Assembly (NCBI GenBank): GCA_021792815.1
Contig: JAJYTX010000242.1
Span: 1 to 5,328 of the forward strand
Length of the DNA: 5,328 nucleotides
Reading direction: 5' to 3'
Source of the DNA: Pseudomonadota bacterium
GTDB lineage: Bacteria > Pseudomonadota > Gammaproteobacteria > Steroidobacterales > Steroidobacteraceae
Position numbers and translations under genes: made by a program. Shown here one piece after another: positions 1 to 5,328 of the stretch. The notes below the pieces were generated by a model. It was not told the DNA's origin. It ran no database searches and worked only from the letters and a program-made list of their open reading frames with translations. Positions within the stretch are counted from its first letter, which is position 1. Each line of letters opens with the position of its first letter.

Positions 1-599
1 AGCACTTCGTCGGGGCGATCCGCGGCGCCAGCCAATACCGCAAGGCCTCGTTTCTGCTGGATGCGGCCGGTCAACAGGTGTTTCCCGCCTTCCTCGGCAT
101 GAGCGAGCGGCCCCACATTCCCAAGGGATTTGCCAGCGCGCCATTCGACAGCGAAGGAGCCGCCACCCATGACCGCGAACTGGTGCGCGAGGGGGTGCTG
201 CAGGGTTATGTGCTCGGCAGCTACTCGGCCCGGCGTCTCGGACTGAAAACCACCGGCAACGCCGGCGGCATCCATAACCTGCTGGTTGGCGTGTCAGAGG
301 CCGGCGCCGATGCGTTGCGCACCCGGGAGCGGCTGCTGCGGGACATGGGGTCGGGGCTGCTGGTGACCGAGTTGATGGGCCAGGGGGTCAACGGCGTGAC
401 CGGGGATTACTCGCGGGGCGCCAGCGGTTTCTGGATCGAGGACGGCGCCATCGCCTTTCCCGTTCACGAGGTGACGGTCGCCGGCAACCTGCGCGAGATG
501 TATCGCGGCATCGTGGCGCTCGGCGAGGACGTGGATGTGCGCGGGGCGATTCGCTGTGGCTCGGTGCTGGTCGGAGAGATGACGATCGCCGGGGATTGA
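1..599 (+). CDS. pmbA: PmbA/TldE metalloprotease subunit (5'-truncated)
   Basis: This is the C-terminal 198 residues of PmbA (TldE), partner of TldD in the TldD/TldE protease. That complex acts in the cytoplasm, matures modified peptides such as microcin B17 and helps degrade the CcdA antitoxin. The reading frame is open from base 3 (HFVGAIRG...) to the TGA at 597-599, so the gene enters from the left edge; an internal GTG at 78 is not the start. Family hallmarks seen are PFDSEGAATHDRELV, the GVLQGYVLGSYSARRLGLK block, TGNAGGIHNLLV, TELMGQGVNGVTGDYSRGASGFW, VAGNLREMYRGIV and the closing CGSVLVGEMTIAG. These match the remembered E. coli PmbA C-terminus almost block for block. Full-length PmbA is about 450 residues, so more than half lies outside the window. 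In known complexes the zinc site belongs to TldD, so this subunit is probably not catalytic by itself. It converges on the minus-strand operon and is probably functionally unrelated to it. Confidence 0.96.
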   Translation, partial: HFVGAIRGASQYRKASFLLDAAGQQVFPAFLGMSERPHIPKGFASAPFDSEGAATHDRELVREGVLQGYVLGSYSARRLGLKTTGNAGGIHNLLVGVSEAGADALRTRERLLRDMGSGLLVTELMGQGVNGVTGDYSRGASGFWIEDGAIAFPVHEVTVAGNLREMYRGIVALGEDVDVRGAIRCGSVLVGEMTIAGD

Positions 600-615
600 G
601 CGTGTGTCGGGGCGG

Positions 616-635
616 GATGCGGTTCCCTGCGCATC
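616..635. terminator. Hairpin between convergent genes, possible bidirectional terminator
   Basis: A perfect 6-bp inverted repeat, GATGCG (616-621) and CGCATC (630-635), encloses an 8-nt loop. It lies in the 34-base gap between the pmbA stop (597-599) and the amidohydrolase stop (634-636 on the minus strand) and overlaps the latter by two bases. An alternative weaker stem pairs GGGA (614-617) with TCCC (624-627). The location suits a shared terminator for two converging transcripts. No T-run follows on either strand, so it is not a textbook intrinsic terminator, and a stem this short can arise by chance in high-GC DNA. Confidence 0.3.
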
Positions 636-1821
636 AGCCGCACCAGATCTCGCGGGGGTGTTCGAGTGCGCTCAGCGTGACGAACGGTGATTGATCGAGC
701 AGCAGCGCCTCGAAGCGGTTGCCGCGTGCGACGCGGCAGTCGGGCAGCCCCAGGTGGCGGCGGTTCGTGACGGTGGCAGCCGTGAGCGCCGCCTCGAGGG
801 GCAGGCCCGCCTCGTGGTAGTGGCGGATTTCCTGCGAGACGGCCTTGCCGTGCTCCACGCCCATGCTGCCGGCATCGGTCCCGAGCAGCAGCTCGACGCC
901 CATCCGGTGGGCGAGGCGCAGGTGCGCCTGGTGGTGATCGAGGATGCGGCGCAGGTGGCCCACCACCGTATCGGACCAGCCGGCAGCCTGCGGGCAGGCC
1001 CACTGGAAATGCACCGGGCAGAACGTCGGGGTCCAGGCGATCCGCCGCTCGCACATCCGCTCGAGGATGGCGCGGTCGATGAAAAACCCGTGCTCGATCG
1101 AATCCACGCGCGCCTCGACGGCGATCCGCAGGCCCTTCAGGCCGCTGCAGTGCGCCAGGGTGCGCTTGCCGCAGCGCCGCGCGGTCGCGACGATCAGCGC
1201 CATCTCCTCGGCGCTGAACTGCGGCTCGTCGGTGACCGCGCCGCGCTCGAAGTCAATGAGGCCCGTGAGGACGATCTTGATCGCATCGGCCCGGGCGCTG
1301 CGCCCGGTGACCGCCGCGACCATGGAGTCAGCGTCGGTGACGTCCGCACCGATGAACGCCCCGTAGCGCTTCGGGCGCTTCAGGCCGACGCTGGACGAGT
1401 ACACCCGGGCCATGCCCGTGGCGCCGCCGGCCACCTCGTCACGGATCGCGTCGTTGATCGCGTAACGATCTCCGGCATCGCGTACGTGGCACACTCCGTA
1501 GCGCCAGGACTGGCGGGCGCTTTGCCGCGCCGCCTCGGTGAGCGCCTCCACGGACTGGCGGGCATGAGCGGCGCGGCTCGGACCGTCCAGCGGCGTTCCA
1601 TGCAGCAGCAGGTGCACGTGCGCATCCACGAGGCCTGGCATCAGGAACGCCCCGCGCACCACGGGGATGCCGCGGCGCTCGAACGCCGCGGCGCAGTCCC
1701 CGGGGGCGAGGTCGCGGATCAGGCCCCGCTCGACGTGCACCGTCAACGGGCCCTCGCGGTAGTGCTCACCGTCGAAGCTGCTCTCGGTGGCGAGCACCGC
1801 GAACTCGGCCGGTGTACTCAC
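634..1821 (-). CDS. Metal-dependent amidohydrolase, substrate unknown
   Basis: A 395-residue amidohydrolase-superfamily enzyme (TIM-barrel hydrolase), nearest in style to the imidazolonepropionase/prolidase-like COG1228 group. Metal-site residues visible in order are the HxH motif in GLVDAHVHLLLHG (H68, H70), a lysine in DAIKIVLTG (K182) that could be the carbamylated bridging lysine, H224 in LAHCSG, H244 in DSIEHGFF and D316 in LLLGTDAG. The set suggests an intact active centre, perhaps binuclear. There is no signal peptide, so it should be cytoplasmic. I chose GTG 1821 as start because AGGA lies 6 nt upstream, 19 nt after the previous gene's stop. A GTG at 1848 in the same frame would add nine residues and overlap that gene by 8 nt, but has no Shine-Dalgarno sequence. 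It is the last gene of a corrinoid methyl-transfer operon, so it may hydrolyse an amide, cyclic amide or ester in the pathway substrate or product. That is inference; the sequence does not reveal the substrate. Confidence 0.9.
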   Translation of the reverse strand: MSTPAEFAVLATESSFDGEHYREGPLTVHVERGLIRDLAPGDCAAAFERRGIPVVRGAFLMPGLVDAHVHLLLHGTPLDGPSRAAHARQSVEALTEAARQSARQSWRYGVCHVRDAGDRYAINDAIRDEVAGGATGMARVYSSSVGLKRPKRYGAFIGADVTDADSMVAAVTGRSARADAIKIVLTGLIDFERGAVTDEPQFSAEEMALIVATARRCGKRTLAHCSGLKGLRIAVEARVDSIEHGFFIDRAILERMCERRIAWTPTFCPVHFQWACPQAAGWSDTVVGHLRRILDHHQAHLRLAHRMGVELLLGTDAGSMGVEHGKAVSQEIRHYHEAGLPLEAALTAATVTNRRHLGLPDCRVARGNRFEALLLDQSPFVTLSALEHPREIWCG

Positions 1822-1827
1822 GGGCGG

Positions 1828-1831
1828 TCCT
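1828..1831 (-). promoter_or_regulatory. Ribosome binding site deciding the amidohydrolase start
   Basis: On the minus strand the bases read AGGA followed by six bases and GTG (1819-1821). A GAGGC lies a little further upstream (1836-1840). The in-frame GTG at 1848 lacks any comparable purine-rich sequence, which favours the shorter protein starting MSTPAEF. Confidence 0.55.
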
Positions 1832-1840
1832 GTGCGCCTC

Positions 1841-2719
1841 TCAGGCACGGTAGAACTTGCGTACGGCGCGCAAGGCGTTGCTGCCGCGGGCCGCGAGGAA
1901 GTTCCGGTAGGTCTGCAGCACGTAATGGTCCTCGGCCAGAGGCTGGTACTGGCGCCACGGCGTACCGAGCACGGTGTCGAACCCGCGCGGTACCGCCAGG
2001 GTCAGGAAGGCGCATTCGAGGCTGTGCTTCAGATCCGAGCCGTCGGCGGCCTTGGGCGGCAGCTGCTGGCCGATGTTCGACAGTCCCCCCATCATGTGCA
2101 CACCGCGCAGCGCCGGGTCCTCGTGCACCCGCGCCATGGCCTCAAGCGTCTGGTCGTTGAGCCCCTCGGTGTCGGCGATGATCGCCGAGACCGACATGTC
2201 GAGCAGAATGTCATCCGGGGTGAGGGCGTACTCGCTGCACAGCCGCTCCACGCCGCGCCGACAGGTCGCGTAGATCTGCTCGGCGGTCTTGTTGGCCTTG
2301 GCGACGCCGTCCTCGACACGCTCGGAGGCCATGAGGATTACCCGCAGCGGAAACTCCCGGGCCAGCTCGATCAGCTCCCAGCGGTGCTCGGTGATCGAGT
2401 TCAGGATCGGCTTGCGCCCGCGCGCCCGGGCAGGCTGATACGCCTCGAAGCACAGCCGCTGCACCTCGATGCTCGGGAAATCAAACGACAGCGGCAGATC
2501 GACCACCTCCTGGATGGCCCGGATCAGCTCGGCCATGAACCCGGGGTCGGTGCGCGCCCGGGCGCCGGTGTTGATGTTCAGACAGGCCGCGCCCGCCTCG
2601 GCCTGCTTGAGCGCGAGCGCCTGCAGACCGGCGATGTCCGACTCCTCGAACAGCGCCTTGGTGCTCTTGAAGCCCGGGTTGATCCGCTCGCCGATGATCT
2701 GAATGGAAAAGCTCGTCAT
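1841..2719 (-). CDS. Methyltetrahydrofolate:corrinoid methyltransferase-like, pterin-binding
   Basis: A 292-residue protein of the pterin-binding (dihydropteroate synthase-like) TIM-barrel family, of the type that moves a methyl group between a corrinoid protein and tetrahydrofolate (AcsE, the MetH folate domain, MtgA). Family blocks in order are the N-terminal IIGERINPGF (residues 8-17), CLNINTG (46-52), LSFDFPS (77-83, with D80), KPILNSIT (103-110, with N107) and MMGGLSNIGQQLP (209-221, with N215, matching the GxSN loop of AcsE/MetH). There is no cobalamin-binding domain, so it must use a separate corrinoid protein. At 292 residues it is slightly longer than AcsE (about 262). The start at ATG 2719 has a GGGAG Shine-Dalgarno 7 nt upstream and overlaps the RACo stop by four bases (ATGA). 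The frame stays open upstream, but that extension is a shadow of RACo. In context it most likely passes methyl groups to tetrahydrofolate; the direction is inferred. A dihydropteroate synthase for folate synthesis is less likely given the motifs and neighbours. Confidence 0.9.
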   Translation of the reverse strand: MTSFSIQIIGERINPGFKSTKALFEESDIAGLQALALKQAEAGAACLNINTGARARTDPGFMAELIRAIQEVVDLPLSFDFPSIEVQRLCFEAYQPARARGRKPILNSITEHRWELIELAREFPLRVILMASERVEDGVAKANKTAEQIYATCRRGVERLCSEYALTPDDILLDMSVSAIIADTEGLNDQTLEAMARVHEDPALRGVHMMGGLSNIGQQLPPKAADGSDLKHSLECAFLTLAVPRGFDTVLGTPWRQYQPLAEDHYVLQTYRNFLAARGSNALRAVRKFYRA

Positions 2720-4584
2720 GCACTCGCTCCCGGCCGTGGCCGTTCGTGAAATCCAATGTGATGCAGGAAGCACTTCTGAAAGGTGCCGCGGGTGCTGAGC
2801 TCGACGTAGCGGCTGGTCGCGGCGAGCTCGGCGGCGCGGGCCCGCGCGGCGCTCGAGACCGCCGCCCGGCGTACCCCGGCGCCGGCGGCGTTGCCGACCT
2901 GCACGTAGCGCTCGAGCGCGATCGAAGGGAACAGCCCGATGGCGATCGCGCTGCGCACGCTGATGTAGGCGCCGAAGGACCCGGCGATCACGAACCGCTC
3001 GAGCTGCCCGGCGGTCAGTCCGGCTTCCTCGAGCAGCAGCTCCGTGGCGGTGCGGATCGCCGCCTTGGCGAGCTGCACCGAGCGCAGGTCGCGCTGCGAG
3101 AACTGCACCGCGCGGGCCAGGCGCAGCGCGCGGGTGCCGTCGGCCTGAGTCACGAGCCGCGCGTGCTCGGGCGCGATCCGTCCGGAGCCGTTGATCAGCT
3201 GCGCCTCCAGCAGCGCCGCCACGGTGTCGAGCACGCCGGAGCCGCACAACCCGATGGCCGGCTTGCCCCCGATCGTCTCGATATGCAGCTGGCCGTGCAC
3301 GACGCTCACCCGCTCGATCGCCCCAGCCGCCGCGCGCATGCCGCAGGAGATGTGTCCGCCCTCCAGCGCCGGCCCCGAGGGTGCCGAGGCGCACAGGATC
3401 CTGCCACCCTCGATCACCGAGATCTCGGTATTGGTGCCGATGTCCATCACCACGCTCGCGCCCGGGCCGGCCCAGTGCTCCTCGGTGGCGAGCAGCGCCG
3501 TCACATGATCGCCGCCGACAAATCCGCCCACTCCCCCTAGTACGTGGACCCACGCCCCGGGGGCCACCGCAAGCCCCAGATCCCTCGCGCGCACATCGAG
3601 CGGCGCGTCGGTCGCGGCCACAAACGGCGCGCGACCGAGCTGGCGCACCGGCAGACCCAGCAGCAGGTGGTGCATTGCCGTGTTGCCGCACAGGGCCACC
3701 TCCACGATGGCCTCGGCACACAGCCCTACCGCCTCGCACAGGTCATGGGCCATGGCGTTGAGGGCTTCCACGGCCGCCCGCCGCAGCTCCTGCGCCACGC
3801 CCGCATCGTTCATCGCCGCGTTGATGCGGCTGATCACGTCCCCGCCCCAGGCCGCCTGCGGGTTCTCCATCCCGAGCGTCGCCAGCCGCTCCCCGCTGTG
3901 CACGTCGAGCAGAAACGCCCCGATGTTGGTCGTACCGAGGTCGATCGCCAGCGCTAGCCCGCGCTGCCCGGCCGGCCCCACCGCGATCACTTCCCCGGCA
4001 CGCACCCAGGCGCGCAGCGCCGCGTTGCCCCCGCGCAACTGCTCGCGAAACACTCCGGGCAACACCCGCGCCACCCCGAGGTCGACGCCCGGGCAGCCCT
4101 GGCCGGCCTGCGCAAGCCCCTGCGCCAGACGCTGCGCATCCGCGCGGCACTCCTGCAGCGTCGGGGCCTGCAGGGTCACATCGCAGGCCTGCACCGCCGG
4201 CTGCGCCGCCAGTCGCTCGCTGTCGTCGGACTGCACTTCGGCCCGCACCACCGGGGCCAGCGAGCGCGCCGACACCTCGATCGTACAGTCCGAGCTCGCC
4301 ACGTACTGACAGGCCCGCAGCCATTTCTTCTTGCCGGCCGCGGCCTGCGCCGAGCCGACACCGTCGTTGCCGAGCGCTGCCGGCGCGCACTCCGTCACGC
4401 TGCCCTCGAGCACTCGGACCAGACAGCTGCCGCACACGCCTCGGCCGCCGCAGGCGGCAATGATCCGCAGCCCATGGCGCCGCGCGCACGCCTGGATCGT
4501 CTCCCCGGCACGCGACTGCACCTCGCGATCGACCTGCGGAAAGCGCAGCCGGAACCCCGGCCCTGGCGGCGCCTCGGCGCTCAT
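2716..4584 (-). CDS. RACo-type reductive activator of corrinoid proteins
   Basis: A 622-residue RACo-family protein (COG3894; 2Fe-2S domain plus DUF4445). RACo proteins use ATP and electrons from an external reductant to return corrinoid proteins from inactive Co(II) to methyl-accepting Co(I). An N-terminal ferredoxin-like domain (about 10-105) carries cluster ligands C45, C51 and C54 in AACGGRGVCGSC plus C92 in LRACQY. After a linker and middle region, the ASKHA-type ATPase fold begins at LAIDLGTTN (212-220). It continues with NPQAAWGGDVISR (241-253), CGNTAMHHLLLG (299-310), MDIGTNTEIS (380-389), SGPALEGGHISCGMR (403-417), GLCGSGVLD (445-453) and IAGSFGAYI (533-541). Length is normal and no key motif is lost. 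The tail is rich in Cys/His (CFLHHIGFHE, 605-614). I chose ATG 4584 because it forms an ATGA overlap with the upstream stop; an ATG at 4629 would overlap by about 50 nt. No clear Shine-Dalgarno is visible, so translation is probably coupled. It is the strongest evidence that the operon is corrinoid-dependent. Confidence 0.96.
   Translation of the reverse strand: MSAEAPPGPGFRLRFPQVDREVQSRAGETIQACARRHGLRIIAACGGRGVCGSCLVRVLEGSVTECAPAALGNDGVGSAQAAAGKKKWLRACQYVASSDCTIEVSARSLAPVVRAEVQSDDSERLAAQPAVQACDVTLQAPTLQECRADAQRLAQGLAQAGQGCPGVDLGVARVLPGVFREQLRGGNAALRAWVRAGEVIAVGPAGQRGLALAIDLGTTNIGAFLLDVHSGERLATLGMENPQAAWGGDVISRINAAMNDAGVAQELRRAAVEALNAMAHDLCEAVGLCAEAIVEVALCGNTAMHHLLLGLPVRQLGRAPFVAATDAPLDVRARDLGLAVAPGAWVHVLGGVGGFVGGDHVTALLATEEHWAGPGASVVMDIGTNTEISVIEGGRILCASAPSGPALEGGHISCGMRAAAGAIERVSVVHGQLHIETIGGKPAIGLCGSGVLDTVAALLEAQLINGSGRIAPEHARLVTQADGTRALRLARAVQFSQRDLRSVQLAKAAIRTATELLLEEAGLTAGQLERFVIAGSFGAYISVRSAIAIGLFPSIALERYVQVGNAAGAGVRRAAVSSAARARAAELAATSRYVELSTRGTFQKCFLHHIGFHERPRPGASA
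2727..2731 (-). promoter_or_regulatory. Ribosome binding site of the pterin-binding methyltransferase
   Basis: GGGAG on the minus strand lies 7 nt before the ATG at 2719, inside the 3' end of the RACo gene. It fixes the start within a long open frame that continues upstream, and suggests this gene can load ribosomes independently as well as by coupling through the ATGA overlap. Confidence 0.6.
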
Positions 4585-5279
4585 GCCGGCAACCGCTGCA
4601 TGGCACTGCCCGCCGCCGCGCGTCTCCACCGGCAGCGATCCCGCGAGCGGCAGCCGTCGCAGCGCGACCAGTTCGCTTCAGGCAGGTCGCGGCCGACCCC
4701 GAGGACCATCGTGGCCGACTTCAGCGGCGCGAGCAGACCCTGTCCGTAGACCCGGATGCCGATCTGCGCGCCGCCGGACAGCGCCAGCACCGCCTCGTGC
4801 GCCTCGAGCCCGAGCCCCGGATCGCCCGGGCGAAGCTCCCCGGCCATCGTGAGCCCCAGCCGTGAGACCTGCCCCTGAAGCCGGTCCTGCGCCCGGCGGC
4901 TGACCGCGCCCAGCATCTCGTTGCCGAGCGCATCGAGGCTCATCGCAAGCGACGGCCGTCGCGCCTGAAACAGCGATCGGACACGCGCTTCCAGCGCTTC
5001 GCCCACCGTGCAGGCCGCGAAGGCCAGCGCCGTGAGCTCGCCGCTCGCCGGCACCAGCCGCGGCGCAAACAGCGCCCGACCCTCCAGCCACAGCTCGCCG
5101 CCCGAGCGCTTCTGCAGCGGCACGATGCGTAGCGTGTAGCGGCACTCGCCCAGTCCTTCCGCTGCCGCGAGCGCCAGCGCGCTCTCGCGCAGCCTGAGCG
5201 CCGCGGGCGAAGCCGAGCGGTCCCGGGGCGCCCCGGCCATGCCCCGCAGCGCATCGAGCCGACCCGTCTCAGCCCGCAT
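4581..5279 (-). CDS. Methionine synthase activation domain-like protein with Cys cluster
   Basis: A 232-residue protein resembling the C-terminal reactivation domain of cobalamin-dependent methionine synthase (MetH) found as a separate polypeptide. Points of resemblance are ACTVGEALEARVRSLFQ (90-105), the helix SLDALGNEMLGAVSRRAQDRL (114-134), the ELRPGDPGLGLEAHE segment (148-162) at the place of the MetH SAM-binding loop, IGIRVYGQGLLAPLKSATMVLGVG (173-196), and the ending CDGCRSRDRCRWR (207-219). The Cys-x2-Cys-x5-Cys (C207, C210, C216) could bind a metal or Fe-S cluster. The RxxxGY motif of MetH is not preserved; no tyrosine follows the RPG. Such proteins are often encoded beside corrinoid methyltransferases, though their role is less settled than that of RACo. 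ATG 5279 overlaps the preceding gene's end by 11 nt; ATG 5240 (219 residues, 29 nt after that stop) is an equally defensible start, as neither has a good Shine-Dalgarno. The 3' end overlaps RACo by ATGA. Confidence 0.8.
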   Translation of the reverse strand: MRAETGRLDALRGMAGAPRDRSASPAALRLRESALALAAAEGLGECRYTLRIVPLQKRSGGELWLEGRALFAPRLVPASGELTALAFAACTVGEALEARVRSLFQARRPSLAMSLDALGNEMLGAVSRRAQDRLQGQVSRLGLTMAGELRPGDPGLGLEAHEAVLALSGGAQIGIRVYGQGLLAPLKSATMVLGVGRDLPEANWSRCDGCRSRDRCRWRRAAAGSAMQRLPA

Positions 5280-5328
5280 ACTTCCGGGCCGCCGCGAACA
5301 TCGCGCGCACATTCTCCACCGGCGTCTC
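5269..5328 (-). CDS. C-terminal fragment of probable URO-D-like methyltransferase
   Basis: The minus strand is open from the right edge of the window and reads ETPVENVRAMFAAARKYAG before a TGA at 5269-5271. These 19 residues have the look of the last helix of uroporphyrinogen decarboxylase-family proteins, which often end in a TPxENVxAMxEAxREYG-like stretch. That family includes methyltransferases acting with corrinoid proteins (MtaA/MtbA relatives and some demethylase components). The strand, the 11-nt overlap with the next gene and the in-phase codon use all support a real gene that opens or continues the operon. The family call rests on a short tail and is tentative; a different methyltransferase or corrinoid protein with a similar tail remains possible. 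Confidence 0.65.
   Translation of the reverse strand, partial: ETPVENVRAMFAAARKYAG

Noticed and set aside
78..80. GTG at 78 as the start of the pmbA product
   Set aside because: The frame is open to the window edge, and the residues encoded before it (HFVGAIRGASQYRKASFLL) match the interior of PmbA, so the gene is simply truncated by the window.
691..2160. A 489-codon open frame on the + strand opposite the amidohydrolase and methyltransferase genes
   Set aside because: It is antisense to two genes with clear family motifs. Its product is an Arg/Ala/Gly/His-rich low-complexity mixture with no recognisable domain, as expected for the shadow of high-GC codons.
2746..3540. A 264-codon + strand open frame (and the overlapping frames at 3381-4309)
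   Set aside because: These lie opposite the RACo gene, whose motifs are intact throughout. The antisense translations show no domain and are biased in composition.
2720..3739. An apparent N-terminal extension or fusion of the pterin-binding methyltransferase, since its frame stays open to 3739
   Set aside because: The extension overlaps RACo out of frame and translates to Arg/Gly/Ala-rich nonsense. The ATG at 2719 with GGGAG 7 nt upstream and the GERINPGF motif just inside mark the true N-terminus.
4585..4629. ATG at 4629 as the RACo start
   Set aside because: It would overlap the upstream gene's Cys-rich C-terminus by about 50 nt and add 15 residues (METRGGGQCH...) not expected before the ferredoxin domain. 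ATG 4584 in the ATGA overlap is more natural.
1..5328. CRISPR arrays, tRNA or rRNA genes, insertion sequences, riboswitches and direct repeats
   Set aside because: None was seen on reading. In particular, no cobalamin riboswitch is recognisable, and there is no intergenic space long enough for one.

Overview
The window looks like chromosomal DNA of a high-GC proteobacterium. The best clue is the gene at the left end, which is closely similar in remembered sequence to proteobacterial PmbA/TldE. Codon use is strongly G/C-ended, and genes are packed with short overlaps. The exact lineage cannot be fixed from this sequence alone; a gammaproteobacterium is a reasonable guess.

Layout: positions 1-599 (+ strand) hold the C-terminal part of pmbA (tldE), a housekeeping gene cut by the window edge. 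It meets, tail to tail across about 34 bases with a small hairpin, a minus-strand operon that fills the rest of the window. In transcription order (right to left) the operon contains: (a) the last 19 codons of a gene whose C-terminus resembles uroporphyrinogen-decarboxylase (URO-D)-type methyltransferases; (b) a stand-alone relative of the cobalamin-dependent methionine synthase activation domain, ending in a Cys-x2-Cys-x5-Cys cluster; (c) a RACo-type reductive activator of corrinoid proteins (2Fe-2S ferredoxin domain plus DUF4445 ATPase domain); (d) a pterin-binding methyltransferase of the methyltetrahydrofolate:corrinoid methyltransferase (AcsE/MtgA-like) type; (e) a metal-dependent amidohydrolase. 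The five genes overlap or nearly abut (11-nt overlap, two ATGA 4-nt overlaps, then a 19-nt gap), so they are almost certainly co-transcribed. No internal promoter is evident. Every base from 634 to 5328 is accounted for by these genes apart from short junctions.

Proposed joint function (inference): a corrinoid-dependent demethylation system. A substrate-specific methyltransferase (the truncated gene and/or genes further upstream) would move a methyl group from a methylated compound to a cobalamin protein. The pterin-binding enzyme would pass it to tetrahydrofolate, and RACo would use ATP and an electron donor to rescue Co(II) to Co(I). The activation-domain-like protein is a second possible repair or accessory factor. 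The terminal amidohydrolase is the unusual element. It may hydrolyse the substrate before or after demethylation and is the best pointer to the unknown growth substrate. The corrinoid protein itself is not in the window and is expected upstream, beyond position 5328.
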